A DNA stretch of 64,000 nt from Stackebrandtia albiflava (GTDB lineage Bacteria > Actinomycetota > Actinomycetes > Mycobacteriales > Micromonosporaceae): NCBI RefSeq assembly GCF_007994225.1, contig NZ_VLLL01000005.1, positions 190,359 through 254,358 on the forward strand, given 5' to 3'. This document shows positions 58,713-64,000 of this stretch, piece by piece. Under the pieces are notes generated by a model that saw nothing but the letters and a program-made list of their open reading frames with translations, searched no databases and was not told the origin of the DNA. Each line of letters begins with the position of its first letter. Position 1 is the stretch's first letter. The position numbers and the translations under genes are program-made.

Positions 58713-59617
58713 CGGTCCCCCTCGTAGTGGACGAGTCGCCGGCTCACCACGAGCTGTACGGCGGTGATCACCGCGACGACCAGGAACAGCAGCCACGCCA
58801 TCGCCGAGGCGTAACCCATGTGGAAGAACTCGAAACCCTGCTGGAACAGGTAGATGACGTAGAACAGCGCGGCGTCGTTGCCGTACGTGGAGTTCCCCGC
58901 CCCGAAGTACGCCGTGTACGCCTCGGTGAAGGTCTGGAAGGCGCCGATGGTGTTGACGACCACCACGAAGAACAGCGCGGGGCTGATCATAGGGACGGTG
59001 ATCCGGGTCGTGCGGTACCAGCCGCTCGCGCCGTCGATGACCGCCGCGTCGTACAGCTCCTCGGGGACGGCGCGCAGCGCCGCCAGCAGGATGAGGACCG
59101 ACGACCCGACCGTCCACAGGCTCATGAGGATCAGCCCGGGTTTCACCCACGCGGAGTCCGTCGTCCAGTTGGGACCGTCGATGCCGAACCAGCCGAGGAA
59201 CTCGTTCAACGCGCCCTGCTGCCCGTTGAGCAACAACAGGACCAGCACACCGACGGCCACCGGCGGTGTCATCTTCGGCAGCAGGAAGGCGGTGCGGAAC
59301 CATCCCGCCCCCCGGCCCGCGCGGTTGAGCAGCAGCGCCAGGGCCAGCGACACCAGTACGTACAGCGGCACCTGGACGACCGTGTACACGAAGGTGTTCC
59401 ACAGCGCCAGGCCGACCTTCGGGTCCTCGAACATCCGCACGTAGTTGTCGAAGCCGACGAAGTTCGGATCGTTGACGACGTCGTAGTCGGTCAGGGACAG
59501 GTAGCCGCTGTACAGGACGGGCCAGGCGGTGAACACCGCGAAGCCGAGCAGCCAGGGTGCGATGAACAGCCACGGGGCCAGACGCGGGCGCACCGATCGG
59601 CGGCGCGCCGCCCTCAC
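58709..59617 (-). CDS. carbohydrate ABC transporter permease (MalF type)
   Basis: A 302- to 306-residue permease with six segments. LAPWLFIAPWLLGFAVFTAWPVLYSGYLSL begins the first segment and LYDAAVIDGASGWYRTTRIT is the EAA loop. The GTG at 59617 overlaps the stop of the binding protein by GTGA and is preferred; an ATG four codons upstream at 59629 is possible. No ATPase gene follows; in actinomycetes a shared ATPase (MsiK-like) usually serves such transporters. Confidence 0.93.
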   Translation of the reverse strand: MRAARRRSVRPRLAPWLFIAPWLLGFAVFTAWPVLYSGYLSLTDYDVVNDPNFVGFDNYVRMFEDPKVGLALWNTFVYTVVQVPLYVLVSLALALLLNRAGRGAGWFRTAFLLPKMTPPVAVGVLVLLLLNGQQGALNEFLGWFGIDGPNWTTDSAWVKPGLILMSLWTVGSSVLILLAALRAVPEELYDAAVIDGASGWYRTTRITVPMISPALFFVVVVNTIGAFQTFTEAYTAYFGAGNSTYGNDAALFYVIYLFQQGFEFFHMGYASAMAWLLFLVVAVITAVQLVVSRRLVHYEGDR

Positions 59618-60987
59618 CGCTGCGCCCATTGCGCCCACGCCGTGTCCAGCGCCTCCTGGGCGACGGTCTGCGCCTCCCGCAACGCCTCGGCGGGGGCCGC
59701 CTCGCCGTTGAGGACCCGGTTCACGGCGTCCTGCCAGGCGGCCTCGAACTCGGCGTCGGCGGGATTGGCGGGGAGGCTGAACGTGTGCGCGTTCGCGGTG
59801 TAGGTGGCCGTCACCGCCTCGGCCCACACCGAGTCCGTCGTCTCGTCGACGAACCGGTCACGGATCTGCGCGTCCGCCTCGACGTTGCACGTGAGCAGGC
59901 CCGTGAACGGTTTCCCCTCCTCGGCGCGGGCGTCCGCGCGGGCCTGGGCGGCCGCCAGCCAGGTGTCGGTCGCGGTCATGGTCTTGAGGAACCGGCACGC
60001 CGCCTGCGGGTTCGCGCTGCCCTCCGGAATCGCCCACGCCGAGCCGGAGGCGAACGCCAGCGGCTCTCCCCGGCGGTCGCGGAAGGTGTCGAAGGCCAGC
60101 GGCGCGTCGGGTGACACGTCGTTGAGGATGTTGACGTACCACTGCTCGAACGGCATCGCGCCCAGCGAGCCGGAGGCGAACTGGTTGCCGGAACCGAAGA
60201 AGTCGGCCGAGTCCCGCAGCGCCTTGACCGCCCCGAATCCGCCCTGTTCCTCGTAGATCGCCACGGCGAACTCCAGCGCCTCGATCACCGCCGGGTCGTC
60301 CAGGTGGGCGGTACGGCCGTCGGCCGACAGCAGGTCCGCTCCGTTCGCCTTCGCCCACAGTGGAAGGAACTCGGGAAGTTTCGAGTCGAAGCCGATGACC
60401 GACAACCCGTCGTCCTCGGTGTGGTGCAGTTCCCGGTTGGCGGCGGTCACCGCCTCCCAGTCCGAGCCGTTGACGTCCGCGACGTCCAGGCCGGCCTCCG
60501 CCAACAGGTCGGCGTTGGCCATGGTGATCTGCACCTGGTTGAACTCCGGCACCCCGTACACCGAATCGCCGAACGACACCTGGGCCACGGCCGGTTCCCG
60601 GAACAGTCCGATGTCGATCCCCTCGCCGTCGAGGCAGTCGTCCAGCGGCATGATCGCGCCACGGCTGGCGAACGTGCCGATCTGGTCGCGGTTGGCGTAG
60701 ATCAGGTCCGGTGGTTCGCCCGTCGACACCGCCGACATGAACTGCTGCACGTCGAGTTCGCCCTCCACGAGGGATACGTCGACGTCGGGCATGGCCTCGC
60801 CGGCGGCGTCGAGCCTGGTCTGGCCGATCTCGTCCTGCGCGGCGAAACCCATCACGTTCAACGCGCCGGCGACCGGGGAGTCGGCGTCGAAGTGGACGTC
60901 GGCGCCGTCGCGGTCGGCGATGCCCTGCGCGCATCCGGCGGCCAGCGACACCGCCAACACGGCGGACGGGAGAAGGGTGCGTGTCAT
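59614..60987 (-). CDS. extracellular sugar-binding lipoprotein (SBP_bac_1)
   Basis: A 457-residue binding protein that delivers a sugar or oligosaccharide to the permeases downstream. The signal peptide LLPSAVLAVSLAAGCAQ has the lipobox LAAGC with lipidated Cys19. Family segments include GEPPDLIYANRDQIGTFASR, AIMPLDDCLDG, GVPEFNQVQITMAN, LPLWAKANGADLLS and GSLGAMPFEQWYV. AGAGGA precedes the ATG at 60987. First gene of a three-gene operon. The sugar cannot be read from sequence. Confidence 0.95.
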   Translation of the reverse strand: MTRTLLPSAVLAVSLAAGCAQGIADRDGADVHFDADSPVAGALNVMGFAAQDEIGQTRLDAAGEAMPDVDVSLVEGELDVQQFMSAVSTGEPPDLIYANRDQIGTFASRGAIMPLDDCLDGEGIDIGLFREPAVAQVSFGDSVYGVPEFNQVQITMANADLLAEAGLDVADVNGSDWEAVTAANRELHHTEDDGLSVIGFDSKLPEFLPLWAKANGADLLSADGRTAHLDDPAVIEALEFAVAIYEEQGGFGAVKALRDSADFFGSGNQFASGSLGAMPFEQWYVNILNDVSPDAPLAFDTFRDRRGEPLAFASGSAWAIPEGSANPQAACRFLKTMTATDTWLAAAQARADARAEEGKPFTGLLTCNVEADAQIRDRFVDETTDSVWAEAVTATYTANAHTFSLPANPADAEFEAAWQDAVNRVLNGEAAPAEALREAQTVAQEALDTAWAQWAQR

Positions 60988-61177
60988 CGAGGTGTCCTCT
61001 CCATCGAAGTGCCCGAGGGCGACGCAGAGCGGCCGAGTGACAGCGGTCGGTTGCCATTCGGGCTGTGAAAGCTGTATACCCGGTAGTGCGGCACGACACA
61101 ACCCGTCGCATCCCGTTCCGCCGCCGCCCGCCGGTCGACGGCGGATGCCGGGAGCGGTGACCTGTAAGGAGACCCGC

Positions 61178-61537
61178 ATGTCGAACCAGACAGGACCCCT
61201 CGACGCCCGAGAACACGAACAACTCCGCGCCAGGCTGCGGCGGGACGCCGCCCGACTGCGCGACCACCTCGCCGGTGTGGCGATGAGCCGGCGGCTCCGG
61301 TCGTCCACACCGCACCCGGAACGCGCCGACACCGACGAGGACCTGCGCGCCGCCCGCAACGCACTCCGCGTCCGGCGGGCACTGGACGGCACGCTCGCCG
61401 CGCTGCGCCGGATGGCCGACGACGAGTACGGCCGTTGCGTCCACTGCGGAGAACCCATGGAGGCCCGCCGCCTGCGGGTGGAACCCACCGTGACCGCCTG
61501 CCCCGACTGCGAGAGGCCGGACCGGGACCCGGTTTGA
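61178..61537 (+). CDS. TraR/DksA-type C4 zinc-finger protein
   Basis: A 119-residue protein with an N-terminal coiled coil (HEQLRARLRRDAARLRDHLA) and a C4 zinc finger CVHC-x17-CPDC (with ACPDCE at the end). This is the DksA/TraR layout that binds RNA polymerase through its secondary channel, but the acidic tip is weak, so the activity may differ. AAGGAG lies 7 nt before the ATG. Divergent from the sugar transporter operon. Confidence 0.9.
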   Translation: MSNQTGPLDAREHEQLRARLRRDAARLRDHLAGVAMSRRLRSSTPHPERADTDEDLRAARNALRVRRALDGTLAALRRMADDEYGRCVHCGEPMEARRLRVEPTVTACPDCERPDRDPV

Positions 61538-61599
61538 CCCGGGGCGCCCCGGGTAGAGGACCCGGGACCGACGGGACGGGCGGAGAGGGGCCGGAGTCG

Positions 61600-62790
61600 A
61601 TGAAAGCGGTGACGTGGCAGGGACGTGAGGACATCCGGGTCACCGAGGTCGCCGATCCGCGACTGCAGGAACCCACCGACGCCGTCATCCGGGTCACCTC
61701 GACCGCCGTCTGCGGCTCGGACCTGCACCTGTACAGCGTGCTCGGCATGTACCTCACACCCGGTGACGTCCTCGGGCACGAGGCGATGGGGATCGTCACC
61801 GAGGTCGGGCCGGAGGTCGTGAACCTGCGGCCCGGCGACCGGGTCGTGATCCCGTTCAACATCTCCTGCGGCCACTGCTGGATGTGCGACCGGGGCCTGA
61901 TGTCGCAGTGCGAGACCACCCAGGTCCGGGACCAGGGCACCGGCGGCGCACTGTTCGGCTACACCTCCCTGTACGGGGCGGTCCCCGGCGGACAGGCCGA
62001 GTACCTGCGCGTCCCGCACGCCGGGTTCGGCCCGATCAAGATCCCGCAGGAGGGACCCGACGAGGACTACCTGTTCCTGTCCGACGTCCTGCCCACCGCC
62101 TGGCAGGGCGTCCGTTACGCAGGTGTGGAACCCGGAACCAACTGCCTGGTCGTCGGCCTGGGGCCGGTGGGGCAGATGGCGGCGCGGATCGCCCGTCACC
62201 TGGGTGCGGACCCCGTGGTCGCCGTGGACTCGGTACCCGAACGACTCGCCATGGCGCGTCGCCACGGCGTGGACGTCATCGACTCCGGTGAGGTCGACGA
62301 CGTCGCCGCCGCCGTCCGGGACCGCACCCACGGCCGGGGCGCCGACGCGGTCGTGGAGGCGGTCGGCATGGAGGCGCACGGCGCGCCCGTGCAGGAGTTC
62401 GCGCAGAAGGCCGCCGGGATCCTGCCCGACCGGCTCGCGAAGTCCACGATGGAGAAGATGGGCGTCGACCGGATGGCCGCGTTGACGCTGTGCTTCGACG
62501 CGGTCAGGCGTGGTGGGACCGTCTCCATCCTCGGCGTCTACGGCGGACAGGCCGACCCGTTCCCGATGATGACCCTGTTCGACAAGCAGGTGACCATTCG
62601 GATGGGGCAGGCGAACGTCAAGCGCTGGATCGACGACATCATGCCGGTGCTGACTTGCCCCGGTGACCCGCTCGGTGTCCGTGACCTCACGACACACCGG
62701 GAACCGCTGACCAACGCCCCCGAGGCGTACCGCATGTTCCAGCGCAAGACCGACGGTTGCGTCAAGGTGGTGCTCAAACCCGGCGGCTGA
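61600..62790 (+). CDS. zinc-dependent alcohol/formaldehyde dehydrogenase-like enzyme
   Basis: A 396-residue enzyme of the FdhA-like MDR subfamily (glutathione-independent formaldehyde dehydrogenase/PDH type). Catalytic zinc ligands are in VCGSDLHLYS (Cys38) and GHEAMGIV (His62, Glu63), and the structural zinc cysteines are in CGHCWMCDRGLMSQC. The Rossmann motif is GLGPVGQMAARIA near residue 185. The lengthened VRDQGTGGALFGYTSLYGAVPGGQAEY loop is typical. In actinomycetes such enzymes may use mycothiol or oxidise alcohols and aldehydes. Confidence 0.93.
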   Translation: MKAVTWQGREDIRVTEVADPRLQEPTDAVIRVTSTAVCGSDLHLYSVLGMYLTPGDVLGHEAMGIVTEVGPEVVNLRPGDRVVIPFNISCGHCWMCDRGLMSQCETTQVRDQGTGGALFGYTSLYGAVPGGQAEYLRVPHAGFGPIKIPQEGPDEDYLFLSDVLPTAWQGVRYAGVEPGTNCLVVGLGPVGQMAARIARHLGADPVVAVDSVPERLAMARRHGVDVIDSGEVDDVAAAVRDRTHGRGADAVVEAVGMEAHGAPVQEFAQKAAGILPDRLAKSTMEKMGVDRMAALTLCFDAVRRGGTVSILGVYGGQADPFPMMTLFDKQVTIRMGQANVKRWIDDIMPVLTCPGDPLGVRDLTTHREPLTNAPEAYRMFQRKTDGCVKVVLKPGG

Positions 62791-62849
62791 AACCGGACTC
62801 GCCCGAGACGACCGGTTTGAAAACGTCCCGGCCGGGAAGTCACCGGGGC

Positions 62850-63830
62850 ATGACAGGCACCGACGCCCCGCTGAACATCCTGATGTGGCACGTACACGGC
62901 TCCTGGAGCACGTCGTTCGTCCAGTCGTCACACCGTTGCCTCATCCCGGTGCTACCGGAGGGCGCGCCCTGGGGACTGGGCCGGGCGGGACGGCCGTGGC
63001 CGGACACCGCCGTCGAGGTCACCCCGGCGGAACTGGCCGACACGCCCGTGGACCTGGTGATACTCCAACGCCCCGAAGAGCTCGCGCTCGCGGAGCGCTG
63101 GCTGGGCCGTCGTCCCGGCATCGACGTCCCGGCCGTCTACGTCGAACACAACACGCCGGTCACGCCCACCGGCAGCCGCCACCCCGTCGCCGACCGCCGC
63201 GACATCCCGATCGCGCACGTCACCCACTTCAACCGGATGATGTGGGACAACGGCGACGCCCCGTGCGTCGTGGTGCCGCACGGCATCGTCGACCCCGGGT
63301 ACCGCTACACCGGTGAGATCGCCCGGGCGGTGGCGCTCATCAACGAGCCGGTGCGGCGAAACCGGGTCACCGGCACCGACCTGCTGCCGCTGTTCGGGCA
63401 GGTCGCGCCGGTGGACGTGTTCGGCATCCACGTGGAGCGACTGGCCGACGATCCCGCCTTCGCCGCCGCCGGGGTCAACCCGGTCGCCGACCTCGGCCAC
63501 GCCGAACTGCACCCGCAGATGGCGGCGCGGCGCGTCTACCTGCACACCGCCCGCTGGACCTCGCTCGGGCTGTCCCTGTTGGAGGCGATGACGCTGGGAA
63601 TGCCCGTCGTGGCGGTGGCGTCCACCGAGGCCCCCATGTCGGTGCCGCCCGAGGCGGGTGCCGTGTCGGCCGACGTCTCGGTCCTCCAGGACCGGCTCTA
63701 CAAACTCATCGCCGACCCCGACGCGGCCGTGGAGGCGGGCCGACACGCCCGGGACCACGCCCTGCGGCACTTCGGCCTACAGCAGTTCCTCACCAACTGG
63801 GACAACGTCATCGCCAAGGCAGTCCGGTAA
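62850..63830 (+). CDS. glycosyltransferase (GT4-like)
   Basis: A 326-residue GT-B type glycosyltransferase. ILMWHVHGSWSTSFVQSSHR at the N-terminus and CVVVPHGIVDPGYRYTGE at the domain junction suit the GT4 group. The donor-binding C-terminal domain has YLHTARWTSLGLSLLEAMTLGMPVVAVASTEAP, with the E-x7-E arrangement partly present. The ATG at 62850 was chosen by the family opening (a longer frame is non-homologous); no clear Shine-Dalgarno precedes it. The next gene starts 18 bp later, so the two form an operon. Confidence 0.87.
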   Translation: MTGTDAPLNILMWHVHGSWSTSFVQSSHRCLIPVLPEGAPWGLGRAGRPWPDTAVEVTPAELADTPVDLVILQRPEELALAERWLGRRPGIDVPAVYVEHNTPVTPTGSRHPVADRRDIPIAHVTHFNRMMWDNGDAPCVVVPHGIVDPGYRYTGEIARAVALINEPVRRNRVTGTDLLPLFGQVAPVDVFGIHVERLADDPAFAAAGVNPVADLGHAELHPQMAARRVYLHTARWTSLGLSLLEAMTLGMPVVAVASTEAPMSVPPEAGAVSADVSVLQDRLYKLIADPDAAVEAGRHARDHALRHFGLQQFLTNWDNVIAKAVR

Positions 63831-63848
63831 CCGCTCAGGAGGCAACGC

Positions 63849-64000
63849 ATGCGCATCGCCATGGTCTCGGAACACGCCAGCCCGCTCGCCGCCCTGGGCG
63901 GTGAGGACGCCGGCGGCCAGAACCTGCACGTCGCGGAGCTGGCCGCCGCCATGGGCCGTCGTGGCCACGAGGTCGTCGTGTACACCCGCCGTGACGGCCT
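63849..64000 (+). CDS. glycosyltransferase, N-terminal part (cut by window end)
   Basis: The first 50 residues: MRIAMVSEHASPLAALGGED, then AGGQNLHVAELAAAMGRRGH and EVVVYTRRD. The GGEDAGGQNLHV loop is the GT4 acceptor-binding turn found in sucrose-phosphate synthase-like and mannosyl/UDP-sugar transferases. GGAGG lies 6 nt before the ATG. With the preceding gene it forms a glycosyltransferase pair; the frame is open to the last base. Confidence 0.88.
   Translation, partial: MRIAMVSEHASPLAALGGEDAGGQNLHVAELAAAMGRRGHEVVVYTRRDG

Noticed and set aside
60988-62931. N-terminal extension of the sugar-binding protein frame by over 600 codons
   Set aside because: The extension is antisense to the dehydrogenase and DksA-like genes; the true start is the ATG at 60987 before the lipoprotein signal peptide.
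1-64000. CRISPR arrays or rRNA genes
   Set aside because: No regularly spaced short repeats and no rRNA sequence were seen; the 21-bp repeats in the palindromic elements occur only two or three times in tandem without spacers.

Overview
This 64 kb window is a piece of a high-GC Gram-positive chromosome, almost certainly an actinomycete. The evidence is roughly 70% GC, strong C/G bias at third codon positions, GTG and TTG starts, many leaderless genes (a TANNNT box 6-7 nt before the start codon), XRE-DUF5753/DUF397 pairs, SARP regulators, DUF2306 membrane proteins and an AhpC/AhpD pair of mycobacterial type. The mix would fit Glycomycetaceae (Stackebrandtia, Glycomyces) or a neighbouring order, but the genus is inferred and not proven.

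Layout. 1-4.4 kb: a small protein with a ubiquitin/MoaD-like tail ending in Gly-Gly, coupled to a DUF4132 protein, then a cold-shock protein and a TPR-like protein. 4.4-8.3 kb: ahpC-ahpD, a small CxxC protein with a partner gene divergent from an XRE-DUF5753/DUF397 pair, and two related small membrane proteins. 8.4-13.4 kb: an SDR enzyme, a divergent PRPP synthetase, and two copies of a TetR/DUF2306 divergent module that share a tandem operator. 13.4-18.1 kb: citramalate synthase behind a leader-peptide attenuator, an FAH-family hydrolase and glutamyl-tRNA synthetase, whose 3' end is invaded by a 164 bp MITE. 18.1-31.9 kb: TetR and PadR regulons and ordinary accessory enzymes (desaturase-like oxidoreductase, LD-carboxypeptidase, quinone reductase, APH kinase, MOSC, RluA, MBL, DinB). 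32.2 kb: tRNA-Glu(CTC).

32.4-41.8 kb: a TIGR04222 membrane protein, an NmrA-family remnant, a P450-methyltransferase operon divergent from a TetR gene, a GH36 alpha-galactosidase, DinB, YcaQ/AlkX-like and DUF427 proteins. 41.9-48 kb: two tandem SARP/AfsR-type regulators, the first with a frameshift near its 3' end. 48-54.3 kb: a Pro-rich membrane protein, GNAT and VOC proteins, an ECF sigma factor with a membrane partner, and a DHA2-type MFS exporter. 54.7-57.7 kb: a three-gene group (YbaB-like protein, lipoprotein, large probable type VII secretion substrate). 57.8-61 kb: a carbohydrate ABC transporter without its ATPase. 61.2-64 kb: a TraR/DksA zinc-finger protein, a zinc alcohol/formaldehyde dehydrogenase and two glycosyltransferases, the last cut by the window edge.

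The signals that usual gene annotation would miss are: a family of about 100 bp palindromic intergenic elements (four clear copies plus one decayed copy) whose arms co-vary and whose core is conserved; the ubiquitin-like/DUF4132 pair; the cimA attenuator with a Leu-Ile-Ile leader peptide; the duplicated TetR operators (13-8-13 geometry); the MITE that rewrites the C-terminus of gltX; and the type VII substrate group. Several genes of under 60 residues (DUF397, a CxxC protein, a DUF6243-like protein, a leader peptide) were read directly from the sequence.
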